A DNA stretch of 64,000 bases, taken from assembly GCA_965223405.1 (NCBI GenBank), contig CBDCWO010000006.1, forward strand, positions 5,642,001-5,706,000, in the 5' to 3' direction. Shown here in pieces: positions 55,916 through 64,000 of the stretch; position 1 is the stretch's first letter, and every line of letters begins with the position of its first letter. A model generated the notes under the pieces. The model made no database searches and was not told the origin of the DNA. It was given only the letters and a program-made list of their open reading frames with translations. This stretch comes from CBDCWO01 sp965223405 (lineage in GTDB: Bacteria; Bacteroidota; Bacteroidia; Chitinophagales; Saprospiraceae). A program made the position numbers and the translations under genes.

Positions 55916-56587
55916 TCATATAAGACCTTTCATCCATTGGACAGTATCCATGACTAGCTCCTCCATCGTGTCTTCAAGGGTTTTACCACTTCGTTTGGGC
56001 CTTTTAAACGAATGATTTGCATCGTCATACCAGCTTACCGTAGCATTGGTAAGTTGTGCCAGTACCTGATTTAGTAGCTCGGGTCGGGCAAGTGCATCTT
56101 TTTTCCCTTGTAAAAATAAAAGCGGGATTCCAGCCATTTCATAAAGATGTTCAGCCCTGACGATACCGGGTTTTGCAGGAGAATGTAATGGAAAACCATA
56201 AAAAACGATTCCGGAAATTTTTTTCATTTGGTCTTGATGAATCCAGTGGGTAGCCATCCGGCCACCAAATGACTTTCCTCCGGCAAACAAAGGCTGTTCT
56301 AAACCTTCCTGGAGCACCCACTCATAGACCGCATCAAAGACCCGACTGGTTTTGTTTTTGGAATCAGGTCGTCTTTTCTTTTGGTCCATGTACAAAAAAT
56401 TGAAGCGTATGACATTGATGGATTGTTTTGCAAGGGAGTCAGCCAGAAGCTTCATAAAGGGATGATGCATACCGGCACCTGCTCCGTGGGCCAGGATAAT
56501 GGATGCAATGGGATTCTCAGCCAGGTTGACGATTAAATGGGTCGACTCATCTTGTACTTTAATCTTTATTTCGGAAATTGACGTCAT
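55916..56587 (-). CDS. Alpha/beta hydrolase of the TEX30/KANSL3-like type
   Basis: 223 aa, no signal peptide. Characteristic ILAHGAGAGMHHPFMKLLAD near the start, FNFLYMDQKKRRPDSK, nucleophile elbow GGKSFGGRM (Ser106), the Asp in FLQGKKDALARPE and His in YDDANHSFKRP. Substrate unknown. The gene is divergent from the coiled-coil gene with a 34-bp gap. Confidence 0.85.
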   Translation of the reverse strand: MTSISEIKIKVQDESTHLIVNLAENPIASIILAHGAGAGMHHPFMKLLADSLAKQSINVIRFNFLYMDQKKRRPDSKNKTSRVFDAVYEWVLQEGLEQPLFAGGKSFGGRMATHWIHQDQMKKISGIVFYGFPLHSPAKPGIVRAEHLYEMAGIPLLFLQGKKDALARPELLNQVLAQLTNATVSWYDDANHSFKRPKRSGKTLEDTMEELVMDTVQWMKGLI

Positions 56588-56621
56588 ATTTATTTATTTT
56601 TGCAGGCAAATTACGTGGCAA

Positions 56622-57560
56622 ATGGCGTCTATCCAAGAACAACTACAAAAGATTACTGCTGAATATCAAACATTGGAAAAAGTAGCCAGGCATCTAACCT
56701 CCTTATCTAAAAGATTAGACAAAGAAACAAAGGCCCTACACAAATTGTCCAAGAAAGTTGACAGGGAACAGGCAGAGTATGAGCGACTTGAGAGCTTAAG
56801 CTTAAAGTCTTTGTTTCATAAAGTATTAGGCAACAAAGAAGAGCAAGTCGAAAAGGAAAGGCAGGAATACTTACAATCCTTCCTTAAATACAATGAGGCC
56901 AAAAAATCCGTTGAACTGATGGAATTTGAGATGCAAACTCTGGAAAAGAAGTTGGCTCGCAAGGATCAAATCGAAGCCGAAATGGAGCGATTGATAAAAC
57001 TTAGAGAAAAAGAATTGCTAAAACTTGATCCATCTATAAGTACCAAACTACAGGTTATTCTTCACAAGCAGGATAAACTGAAAAGAATGCATATTGAAGT
57101 GCGGGAGGCTTTGCAAGCTGGGGATCAGGTTCTTCACAGTATCAACACCATGATTGGATTTTTGAATCAGGCTAGAAATTGGGGACACTGGGATATGAGT
57201 GGGAGGTCACATATGCCATCGTATATGAAAAAATCAAGTATTGATAAGGCTGTTGCAGTTTCTCATCAGGTAAAACATCAATTGCATACCTTTTCTAATG
57301 AGCTGCAGGATGTATACGGTAAGAGTTTTAATTTCCCCTTCCATATCGAATCTTTTTCCGGCTTTATGGATATCTTTTTTGACAATCTGATTTCAGACTG
57401 GATCATCCAAAAAAAGATAAAAAACTCATTGGCCAGCATCGTGTCTGTGAGAGATAAAGTGATACGATTAGTTAGTAGTTTGAAGGCGGAGATGCCGGCA
57501 ATTGAAAAAGAAATTGAGCAATTAGAACAAAATCACAAAGAAATTATTATTAATGCATAA
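56622..57560 (+). CDS. Uncharacterised cytoplasmic coiled-coil protein
   Basis: About 312 aa from ATG 56622 (AATGGCG, near a TATTTTTG -7-like box 20 bp upstream); a more upstream frame would run antisense through the hydrolase gene. No signal peptide. Residues ~1-150 are Gln/Glu/Lys/Leu-rich coiled coil (EQLQKITAEYQTLEKVARHL, ERQEYLQSFLKYNEAKKSVE), the middle has GFLNQARNWGHWDMSGRSHM, and the C-terminus is a second helical coil (EMPAIEKEIEQLEQNHKEII). Family not recognised. It ends 11 bp before the M28 peptidase gene, so the two may be co-transcribed. Confidence 0.7.
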   Translation: MASIQEQLQKITAEYQTLEKVARHLTSLSKRLDKETKALHKLSKKVDREQAEYERLESLSLKSLFHKVLGNKEEQVEKERQEYLQSFLKYNEAKKSVELMEFEMQTLEKKLARKDQIEAEMERLIKLREKELLKLDPSISTKLQVILHKQDKLKRMHIEVREALQAGDQVLHSINTMIGFLNQARNWGHWDMSGRSHMPSYMKKSSIDKAVAVSHQVKHQLHTFSNELQDVYGKSFNFPFHIESFSGFMDIFFDNLISDWIIQKKIKNSLASIVSVRDKVIRLVSSLKAEMPAIEKEIEQLEQNHKEIIINA

Positions 57561-57571
57561 AGAACCTATCA

Positions 57572-58801
57572 ATGAAAAAATTATTTATTTCACTAGCCAT
57601 TCTACTAATCAATATAACTTTGCTGGTTGGACAGAGTAAGCTGGATATTCAGGTGGACGTAGTCTACTTATCCTCAGACTTATTAAAAGGAAGGGATACG
57701 GGAAGTGAAGGGGAACAAATGGCCGCTAACTATATTATAAAAAGATTCCATGAAGCGGGGTTAATACCAGGAGCTGAAAATGGAAGTTGGGTGCAGAATT
57801 TCACGTTTAAAGAACGCCTGAACCCACATGCCGCTCCCAATCCTCATGCTGAGGCTCGTCAAATAAACGGACAAAATGTGGTGGGAATGATCGATAACGG
57901 AGCCTCATTTACCGTAGTTATTGGAGGTCATTACGACCATTTGGGAATGGGACATTCCGGATCTCTATTTGCCGGAGAAAAACCCATGATCCATAATGGG
58001 GCAGACGATAACGCCAGTGGTATTGCCGCATTGATTTACCTGGCAGAAAAGCTCAAAAAGTCTGGAACCCGGAAATACAATTATCTGTTTGTAGCTTTCT
58101 CAGGTGAGGAATATGGCTTATTTGGCAGCAAGCACTTTATCAAAAATCCATCGGTCGACAAGGATCAAATGTCATTTATGATCAACATGGACATGGTGGG
58201 CAGGTTGAATGAGGAAAACACCTTGGTAATCAATGGTGCAGGAACCAGTCCGGTGTGGAAAGAAGTATTTGAAAAAATCAAAGGAGATTTAAACCTCGTA
58301 ACCACGGATTCCGGAATCGGTGCTTCAGATCATACCTCGTTTTACCTGGAGGACATCCCAGCACTCCATTTTTTTACCGGTCAGCATGCAGATTATCATA
58401 AACCTTCAGACGATGCCGAATTAGTTAATTATGACGGAATTGTAGATGTTTCAGAGTTTATCTATGACTTAATCCAATCCATCACACCTGAAGAAAAGCT
58501 CGCATTTTCCAAAACAAACGATTCGGGAGAGCGCAAAGCCTCAAAATTTAAGGTAAGTCTGGGTGTAATGCCCGATTATACCTATTCTGCTAATGGAATG
58601 AGAGTCGATGGGGTATTAGACGGAAGAGCAGCTCAAAAGGCTGGACTGGAAAAAGGTGATATTATCGTCGAACTCGGTGGCAAAGAAGTCGGAGACATTT
58701 ATGATTATATGGAGGCGCTAAGCCAATTTAAATCCGGGGATAGCACTAAGGTTAAAGTGAAGCGTGATCAAAAGGAATTATCCTTTGAAGTAAAGTTTTG
58801 A
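57572..58801 (+). CDS. M28-family zinc aminopeptidase with C-terminal PDZ domain
   Basis: 409 aa. Signal peptide ~1-21 (LLINITLLVGQ). M28 domain with zinc ligands in GGHYDHLG (His120, Asp122), HNGADDNASG (bridging Asp145), FSGEEYGLFGS (Glu179 base, Glu180 ligand), INMDMVG (Asp207) and the late HKPSDDAE (His276). PDZ-like domain ~320-409 (MRVDGVLDGRAAQKAGLEKG, DIIVEL). Likely an exported aminopeptidase that feeds on peptides in the periplasm or medium. Confidence 0.94.
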   Translation: MKKLFISLAILLINITLLVGQSKLDIQVDVVYLSSDLLKGRDTGSEGEQMAANYIIKRFHEAGLIPGAENGSWVQNFTFKERLNPHAAPNPHAEARQINGQNVVGMIDNGASFTVVIGGHYDHLGMGHSGSLFAGEKPMIHNGADDNASGIAALIYLAEKLKKSGTRKYNYLFVAFSGEEYGLFGSKHFIKNPSVDKDQMSFMINMDMVGRLNEENTLVINGAGTSPVWKEVFEKIKGDLNLVTTDSGIGASDHTSFYLEDIPALHFFTGQHADYHKPSDDAELVNYDGIVDVSEFIYDLIQSITPEEKLAFSKTNDSGERKASKFKVSLGVMPDYTYSANGMRVDGVLDGRAAQKAGLEKGDIIVELGGKEVGDIYDYMEALSQFKSGDSTKVKVKRDQKELSFEVKF

Positions 58802-58802
58802 T

Positions 58803-58832
58803 ATCCGGTTTGATCTGAAAACAGGATTTTTT
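58803..58832 (+). terminator. Rho-independent terminator after the M28 gene
   Basis: ATCC-G-GTTT pairs with AAAC-A-GGAT (58803-58811 with 58819-58827; one internal mismatch) around a 7-nt loop, followed by six T. It begins right after the stop codon. Confidence 0.7.
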
Positions 58833-59167
58833 CTGGCTTTATTGTTTAGAATGTGTTTACATCTTGTAAGGGGGCATGAGCCCTTGATATTTCATCAGAG
58901 AGCTCCGAGGGTGACGAGAGTGTCACAGTAATTTATGGATCAAGCTGACTGGATTCATGGGAGCCTATGTGTTGCCTTGGGCGTCCTTGCGGAAACCGTT
59001 AATTCTCTGTAGAACCCAAAGTTTTGAATGACTTTGAATGGGTTTTCAATGTGCTACCAGAGGACTCATTCCCTCTCTAAAGGACCTCTAAAGAACGGCT
59101 GGGAATTTCAAAAAACGGATCTTGAACATTGGCAAGCAAATTTCAGGTTGACCTTCGTTTTTTTATT
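58833..59167. other. Gene-free stretch, convergent intergenic region
   Basis: 335 bp between the M28 gene (plus) and the ankyrin gene (minus). No convincing coding sequence or RNA gene on either strand. It appears less AT-rich than other gaps and may be a relic, but nothing is recognisable. Confidence 0.45.
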
Positions 59168-60037
59168 TTATTGGTGAAATGTAGAATAGCTTTGAATTAA
59201 ATTCCAAACCGGGTCGCTTGCCATTTTCTGTAAGTATACTCCAGTAGTATCAGTCTCATCCGTCGGGTTTTGGACTGAAGCTCCTGCATCTAATAGTGTT
59301 TTAGCAATATCGAGATACACTTCTTGCCTTTGATTGGCACCGCCGGAATAGCGAGAACCGTGAGCTGCCCAGCCGAGAGGAGTAAGCTTATGCACATCGC
59401 CATAATCTTCCAGATCTGCTCCGGCATTAATCAAAATTTGTAAATTTTTCAGCGACCCAAACCAGGCTGCCATATGTAGTGCGGTACCACCATCCAATCC
59501 TCTGGAGCCTAAATCTATGCCCCTATTGATTAAGATATTGATACTTTCTGATTCCATTCTGCCCGCTAGATCAGGAAATATTCGAGCTTCTTCAGCATCC
59601 ATCGATGGGACTAATTCGGGATCTGATTCGAGAATATTGACCGCCTGTTGGTAATCTTGATTACTTAAAGAAACGGAGAGTTGATCTGAAAGGGTAAGAC
59701 TAGTCTTTGCACCAGATTCTTTTAAGTATTCGGCAACCTCATTGAAGCCCCTTCTTTTTGCATGAGCGTATGCCGAAATTCCTGCCCGCGTCTGGTCGTC
59801 TAATGGACATCCTTTCTGCACCAAAATTTTAATTGCCTGAAGTCGTCTACGACGAGCAGCCACGTGTAATGGTGATTCTTGTATAGGGCCGACTTGAGCA
59901 TCGAGATTGCCATCTTCGACCAATATTAGGAAGGAATTTAATTGAAAATCTCTATCCAACTTATAGTGTAAAGGAAAATCCTTTTGATGAGTAATAATCC
60001 ATTCCAGTTGTTGGGTTATCAAATTAGTATTGTTCAC
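59168..60037 (-). CDS. Ankyrin-repeat protein
   Basis: 289 aa, no clear signal peptide. Ankyrin repeats with typical motifs: ESPLHVAARRRRLQAIKILV, QTRAGISAYAHAKRRGFNEV, GGTALHMAAWFGSLKNLQIL and TPLGWAAHGSRYSGGANQRQ; about five or six repeats in two blocks separated by a non-repeat linker (~112-165). Likely a cytoplasmic protein-interaction module; partner unknown. Confidence 0.88.
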   Translation of the reverse strand: MNNTNLITQQLEWIITHQKDFPLHYKLDRDFQLNSFLILVEDGNLDAQVGPIQESPLHVAARRRRLQAIKILVQKGCPLDDQTRAGISAYAHAKRRGFNEVAEYLKESGAKTSLTLSDQLSVSLSNQDYQQAVNILESDPELVPSMDAEEARIFPDLAGRMESESINILINRGIDLGSRGLDGGTALHMAAWFGSLKNLQILINAGADLEDYGDVHKLTPLGWAAHGSRYSGGANQRQEVYLDIAKTLLDAGASVQNPTDETDTTGVYLQKMASDPVWNLIQSYSTFHQ

Positions 60038-60131
60038 ATTACATTAGTTAATCCAAAAAATAAAGCTGCTCGTATAACTTATAAAAAAGCGAATAAATAA
60101 ATATCTCTATTTTTACCGTATCAAATGACTT

Positions 60132-60920
60132 TTGTTTATTGATTTCGTCTTAATATTAAAAACGGTGGGGACTGTCAAACAGGAAATTCAACACAAGATC
60201 GATGACCTTTTCAGCTTACGGAGGATCCCTATTTTATTCAAATCGAGTGGTCTCGACTCCTTAATCTATAGCAAATTGCAGAAGTTGCAGACCGACATTT
60301 ACCTGCTGGATCAGTATATCGAAGATAACTGGGATATCGATGAATTTCAAGAGGAACATCTTTGGGGAAGGTGTAAGGATCGACTACACCATTTAGGATT
60401 TCCAACAAATGGACATGACCGTTTGCTCTCTGAACTCACCGTGTATCTGAACCGGGAAAAATCGATGCGTCAAGGACTTTCTTTAAATTTAATCGATATC
60501 AAGTCGTTTTATTTTTATAAGAGTTGCGATGTTCACCTGATTCGGGCCATCATCTACAAATTGGCTCCACATCTTGATGATCGAATACCGCAAGCAGATT
60601 GGAAGAACTTTGACTTTGTGACCGAAATTATGGACGACCTGAGTGATTATAAGGAAGACATGGATTCCCTAAATGGAAATAGATTTCTTTTTTCGATATT
60701 TTATCAGGGAATAGACTACACTCTTCAGGAATATCTTAAATTTTTGGACCAGATCCAGAAAGAATATTTCCGTAACCCGTCAAAATATGTCCCACTGACA
60801 GATTGGTTTAGAGAAGAAGCAGCACAGGTTCAAGCTTTGTTGAAAGATCGGGGATATTTTGACGAATTGATCAGCGCACATCCAAAATCAAGGTTGTATC
60901 AGCGTACATCGCTAAATTGA
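60132..60920 (+). CDS. Uncharacterised ~260-aa helical protein
   Basis: 262 aa from a TTG start at 60132; a GTG at 60165 (VGTVKQEIQHKIDDLF) is an equally good or better start because the sequence before it is not obviously coding. No ATG is available. Mostly alpha-helical, acidic, rich in Asp, Tyr and Leu (QTDIYLLDQYIEDNWDIDEF, QADWKNFDFVTEIMDDLSDY). No signal peptide or known motif. Family not recognised. Divergent from the ankyrin gene across ~95 bp, so they may share control. Confidence 0.7.
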   Translation: MFIDFVLILKTVGTVKQEIQHKIDDLFSLRRIPILFKSSGLDSLIYSKLQKLQTDIYLLDQYIEDNWDIDEFQEEHLWGRCKDRLHHLGFPTNGHDRLLSELTVYLNREKSMRQGLSLNLIDIKSFYFYKSCDVHLIRAIIYKLAPHLDDRIPQADWKNFDFVTEIMDDLSDYKEDMDSLNGNRFLFSIFYQGIDYTLQEYLKFLDQIQKEYFRNPSKYVPLTDWFREEAAQVQALLKDRGYFDELISAHPKSRLYQRTSLN

Positions 60921-60940
60921 AGTCACTACAACTTCTAAAA

Positions 60941-61681
60941 TCAAAATCGACTATCTACATAGTAAGGTAACATGGCTCTCCAGGTAGGCCAGTCATGGGG
61001 CATATCCGGCCCCCAAATATCTAATTCATGGGGGATTCCTTTGTAATGCAACAACCCACTCATAGCCCGCGTAGCTTCAGGAGTTTCATAAGACCCGGAA
61101 CCCGATAATAGATGAATATGGTTGGCTTTTCTCAGAATAGGCAAATAATACTCATCGTCCAGGTTTTCCAGATACAATTTAGGTGAGTTGAAATATACAT
61201 CCTCATCGTAGTATCCTTTGGTATATGTCGTTAGATCGTAGTTGCCACTCATAGCAATTACCCCGGAAAAAATATCTGGTCGTTTAAAATACAGATTTGC
61301 CGAATGCAGAGCACCTAGTGAAGCCCCGGTAACAATGATCGGAGTTTCAGGACTGGTATTTGACTTGATAAAAGGAACCACTTCATCATACACATACCGA
61401 TTCCACTGTGCATGCCGAATCGACTTGTGTCGAGGATGCATGTCGTCGTTTAACCAACTCTCCGCATTAATACTGTTGACTGAAAATACTTTGACTTTCC
61501 CCCCTTCGATTTGACCTTGCAAGGCAGATATCATCTGAAACCTTTCATACTCCAGGAAGTCCGCTCCGGCTGTGGGTAGTAACAATAAAGCGAATCCATA
61601 ATGCCCATACATGACCAAGGGCATATCCTTGTTTAAATTTGGACTATACCAGTTGTGAATTTCTCTATGCATAATGAGCAC
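60941..61681 (-). CDS. Esterase-family alpha/beta hydrolase
   Basis: 246 aa (or 243 from the Met three codons in), no signal peptide. Typical of the putative-esterase (esterase D/tributyrin-type) family: FALLLLPTAGADFLEYERFQ, nucleophile elbow VTGASLGALHSA, FSGVIAMSGNYDLT, HLLSGSGSYETPEATRAM and the closing DMPHDWPTWRAMLPYY with the catalytic His. Probably acts on small carboxyl esters; cytoplasmic. A TACCTTTG -7-type box lies just upstream of the start. Confidence 0.87.
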   Translation of the reverse strand: MLIMHREIHNWYSPNLNKDMPLVMYGHYGFALLLLPTAGADFLEYERFQMISALQGQIEGGKVKVFSVNSINAESWLNDDMHPRHKSIRHAQWNRYVYDEVVPFIKSNTSPETPIIVTGASLGALHSANLYFKRPDIFSGVIAMSGNYDLTTYTKGYYDEDVYFNSPKLYLENLDDEYYLPILRKANHIHLLSGSGSYETPEATRAMSGLLHYKGIPHELDIWGPDMPHDWPTWRAMLPYYVDSRF

Positions 61682-61827
61682 AAAGGTAACAACATATCTG
61701 GACGATAGTAATCAATAAATGATAAATCAGTATAACTTTTTTCTATTGGATATAACCTCTATTTTCGGACCAGGTTTAGCCTCAGACCTGATCATCAGTT
61801 CATGGTGGAATAGTCCAATATGAACCG

Positions 61828-62703
61828 TTATTTCCCGGCTATTTTGTTTAGCATTTTTATGGCATTTTCATTGTTTCGATCTAGTTCCAACACCCTTTGG
61901 TAGGCTTTGATCGCTTTATCCGTTTGACCATCTTCAAGTAACGCTTCTCCATAACTGTCATAAACATTAGGTACATAGGGGTATATCAGCGTGTTAATCT
62001 TAAAAACCGCCAGTGACTTGTCCAGTTCTTTACGGGCCATCAATACATATCCCAGGGTATTTAATTCACTGCTTTTAGTGATGTAACGGTTTATTTTGCG
62101 CGCCAGGTTTAGACATCCTTTATCGTCATTGGGGATATTTTCATCCAGATACTGCAGAAGTAAATGAACACCAAAATAGTTTGGGCGCACCGGATAGTCA
62201 AGGCACAATTGGGCAACATCGGTTTCTAAGTCGGTAACCGGATACTCGACTATCCGTCCTACTTCCTGTTTTGCTTCATAAAAAATGAAAGTGGGAACCC
62301 GGTGTATCCGATCGATTATTTCACTTTTTCCAGGACTTTGTTTATAGGGTTCTGGAACGGACGACAGCACGATTAATTCAATTTGATCTGAGCCGACTCC
62401 GTAATGTTTCATAAGTTTCATAAATTTTGGAAAGTAGTTTTTGGTATCACCGCACCAGGTACCGAGGTAAATTCTCACATTGAGTTGTTTTAGTCTCTTT
62501 TTTATTTTTTTGTGTATTGGAGCTAGTTTGTAAGCTGAATTACTTTCCTTATACCAGGAAGAATAGGGATCTGATTCAAATACCTCAATCCCAATTTCTC
62601 CGGCCCAGTGGAGCTGATTATTTACATCAGCATATTCATAAGATTGCGCGAAAAGGGGTAAAGTCAGCGCTTGGAAACAAATAAGCATGGTAAGATATTT
62701 CAT
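61828..62703 (-). CDS. Secreted thioredoxin-like protein fused to TPR repeats
   Basis: About 291 aa from ATG 62703, which begins a clean signal peptide (LTMLICFQALTLPLFAQ); the in-frame ATG at 62739 adds 12 residues without signal character. Thioredoxin-like part ~25-175 with YLGTWCGDTKNYFPKFMKLM (only Cys84, no CxxC), VLSSVPEPYKQSPGK and PTFIFYEAKQEVGRIVEYPV. TPR repeats ~190-290 (TLGYVLMARKELDKSLAVF, VYDSYGEALLEDGQTDKAI). Its N-terminal domain resembles the lipoprotein encoded at 37765-38286. Probably periplasmic. Confidence 0.82.
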   Translation of the reverse strand: MKYLTMLICFQALTLPLFAQSYEYADVNNQLHWAGEIGIEVFESDPYSSWYKESNSAYKLAPIHKKIKKRLKQLNVRIYLGTWCGDTKNYFPKFMKLMKHYGVGSDQIELIVLSSVPEPYKQSPGKSEIIDRIHRVPTFIFYEAKQEVGRIVEYPVTDLETDVAQLCLDYPVRPNYFGVHLLLQYLDENIPNDDKGCLNLARKINRYITKSSELNTLGYVLMARKELDKSLAVFKINTLIYPYVPNVYDSYGEALLEDGQTDKAIKAYQRVLELDRNNENAIKMLNKIAGK

Positions 62704-62918
62704 ATTTTCTAGATTATAATTTTTATTGAATGGAGGCAAATATGATATTCATGAGGCTAGAGTTCAGTTAACAATCAATCAATATGTACTAACAACTTGG
62801 TAATGTGTTGTTAATAAAAGCCAAATTGACACGTATTTTGTGAATATTGTGAATAAATGCCTGGCAACTGTTAACCAAATTGGGCACCAACGTGTCTCAA
62901 TTATAAAACCAAATAGAA

Positions 62919-63314
62919 ATGGAATTAATCGTCATATTACTCATTGTAGGGGGTACAATAGCGGTATTATCACTATTGCGAAATAACCAAATCAAAAATA
63001 ACATGAACATGAAATATCGATTTTTAAGCGAGATAACCAGCAAATTTGATTCGGCTCAAGAATTGATAGCATTCCTGAATTCTACTGAAGGTAAAGAAGT
63101 ACTAAATCTGCTTGAATCCAAATCTTCAAAGAAGTGGCCGGTGATTTTGCTCACTGTACTTGGTGTACTCTTGGTTACTTTTAGCATTGGAGTATTATTT
63201 GTTAACGCACTATCTGGTACACTAAATGGCGAAGAATTGGGATTCGTTGTCCTTTTTCTTATCATGGGAGCCGGATGTTATTTATCGGCTCGTATTGTAC
63301 AGAAGATGCTATAA
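62919..63314 (+). CDS. Small uncharacterised membrane protein next to an ECF sigma factor
   Basis: 131 aa. Two or three membrane segments: ELIVILLIVGGTIAVLSLL (~2-20), KWPVILLTVLGVLLVTFSIGVLFV (~73-96) and LGFVVLFLIMGAGCYLSARI (~107-126). The polar middle (KYRFLSEITSKFDSAQELIA, FLNSTEGKEVLNLLE) is cytoplasmic or periplasmic. Eight bp before the sigma factor's ATG, so it is probably the first gene of a small sigma operon with the genes at 63323 and 63794. Confidence 0.75.
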   Translation: MELIVILLIVGGTIAVLSLLRNNQIKNNMNMKYRFLSEITSKFDSAQELIAFLNSTEGKEVLNLLESKSSKKWPVILLTVLGVLLVTFSIGVLFVNALSGTLNGEELGFVVLFLIMGAGCYLSARIVQKML

Positions 63315-63322
63315 GCTCCCGC

Positions 63323-63784
63323 ATGGACGAACAGGAATTTATCCGATTTTATCAGTCGACCAGGAAGGCTCTAAATTCATTTATTTTGAGTTTGGGTGTC
63401 GACATCAATTCCTGTGAGGATCTAATTCAGGATGCTTATCTCAAAGTCTTGACCAAACCACCTAGGAAGGGATCACATAATTCCCGCAAATCCTATTTGT
63501 ATACCTGTGCTTACCGGCTGTTTTTGAATAAAAAACGCAAACCCAACCTGGGACTGATTTATGACTTTAACGCCACCACGGATGATAAAAGCCTTCAACT
63601 CGAACATCAGGATGAATTACTGCATCTACTGGCCCCTTTAAGTGATCGGGAAAGGTCAATTTTGTGGTTGATCTATGCTGAAGGATATAATCACCAAGAA
63701 GTAGCAGAGATATTGTCATTGTCAGCAAAAAGTATCAAAGTTTTGGTTTTCAGAGCAAAATCAAAAATTCGAAAATCCTTGTAA
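63323..63784 (+). CDS. ECF-type RNA polymerase sigma-70 factor
   Basis: About 153 aa from ATG 63323; an earlier in-frame Met would overlap the previous gene's C-terminus. Region 2 (EDLIQDAYLKVLTKPPRKGS, YLYTCAYRLFLNKKRK) and region 4 (APLSDRERSILWLIYAEGYN, HQEVAEILSLSAKSIKVLVF) are clear. Followed 9 bp later by a membrane-protein gene, the standard ECF plus partner order. Confidence 0.9.
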   Translation: MDEQEFIRFYQSTRKALNSFILSLGVDINSCEDLIQDAYLKVLTKPPRKGSHNSRKSYLYTCAYRLFLNKKRKPNLGLIYDFNATTDDKSLQLEHQDELLHLLAPLSDRERSILWLIYAEGYNHQEVAEILSLSAKSIKVLVFRAKSKIRKSL

Positions 63785-63793
63785 TTTTGACTT

Positions 63794-64000
63794 ATGGAAG
63801 ATCAAAAATTGAATTACCTTTTCCAGCAACATATCCAAAACCAACCCCATCCGGATGAAGCAATGGCTAAAAAACTGTGGGACCGATATCGTCTCGAACA
63901 GCAGAAACAATTGGAATTTGATAAACAAAAGAATTCTCAAAAGATCATTTGGCTGACACATGCCATATTAATCCTGGGTATTTCCTTGCTTATTTGGTTT
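63794..64000 (+). CDS. Membrane protein after ECF sigma factor, possible anti-sigma partner (3' end outside window)
   Basis: 69 codons are visible before the right edge: a polar N-terminus (EDQKLNYLFQQHIQNQPHPD, AMAKKLWDRYRLEQQ) leading into a hydrophobic segment (THAILILGISLLIWF). The layout, a short cytoplasmic part then a membrane span directly after a sigma gene, is that of a small anti-sigma or sigma-linked membrane protein. Too short to name. Confidence 0.65.
   Translation, partial: MEDQKLNYLFQQHIQNQPHPDEAMAKKLWDRYRLEQQKQLEFDKQKNSQKIIWLTHAILILGISLLIWF

Overview
The window looks like a chromosomal segment of a Bacteroidota bacterium, most likely from the Saprospiraceae or a close relative. 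This is an inference from gene content: a GldG gliding protein, three large secreted proteins ending in type IX secretion (T9SS) sorting domains, many SPI/SPII-signal proteins, a Bacteroidota-type tRNA promoter (TTG, 21 bp, TATATTTG) and moderately AT-rich DNA. I saw no prophage, plasmid, CRISPR array or recognisable defence island.

Layout. 1-4.2 kb: end of gldG, a DUF4340-like lipoprotein, a zinc phospholipase C-like protein and a DUF368 polyprenyl-phosphate flippase. 4.3-9.2 kb (minus): subtilisin-like T9SS protease, MiaE tRNA hydroxylase, an unknown coiled-coil secreted protein. 9.3-12.2 kb: tight cdaA - M20 dipeptidase - trmD run. 12.5-16.8 kb: a 1446-aa secreted protein built from about twelve ~110-aa cysteine-bearing repeats. 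17-22.4 kb: M48 lipoprotein protease and two overlapping DUF3857/transglutaminase-like proteins, one with the catalytic Cys and one with Ser instead. 22.58-23.61 kb: a complete IS982-type element with 12-bp inverted ends and a 6-bp target duplication. 23.6-28.5 kb (minus): ThuA-like protein, 2-hydroxyacid dehydrogenase, GH20 hexosaminidase, GGCT-like protein.

28.9-32.5 kb: ECF sigma factor, a one-TM/TPR protein that may be its anti-sigma partner, and a class-C-type serine hydrolase. 32.5-36.4 kb contains decaying DNA: a pseudogene with at least four frameshifts, then an S41 protease, a beta-barrel protein and a small membrane protein. 36.4-39.8 kb: propeller lipoprotein, thioredoxin-like lipoprotein, VOC, PNPOx-like and DCC proteins (the last with a broken or unusual start). 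39.9-44.6 kb: a DUF1549/DUF1553 cytochrome-type protein plus DUF1501 protein, the pair abundant in Planctomycetes. 44.6-52.4 kb: degenerate alkaline-phosphatase-superfamily lipoprotein, lamin-tail T9SS protein, GNAT, TonB-like and dienelactone-hydrolase-like genes, with coding relics between them.

52.8-53.5 kb: a 51-aa membrane protein, tRNA-Gly(GCC), two exact 117-bp tandem units each carrying a broken tRNA-Leu interrupted by a palindrome, then the intact tRNA-Leu(TAA) and a terminator. 53.6-64 kb: thioredoxin, GH13 lipoprotein, hydrolases, coiled-coil protein, M28 peptidase with PDZ, ankyrin protein, an unknown protein, an esterase, a thioredoxin-like/TPR protein, and a second ECF sigma cassette running off the right edge.

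No single locus is a clear new multi-gene system. The best leads are the tRNA-Leu tandem units with their internal palindrome, the 12-repeat secreted protein, the ECF/TPR/serine-hydrolase unit, and the active/inactive DUF3857 pair. All family assignments are by eye from sequence; no database search was possible.
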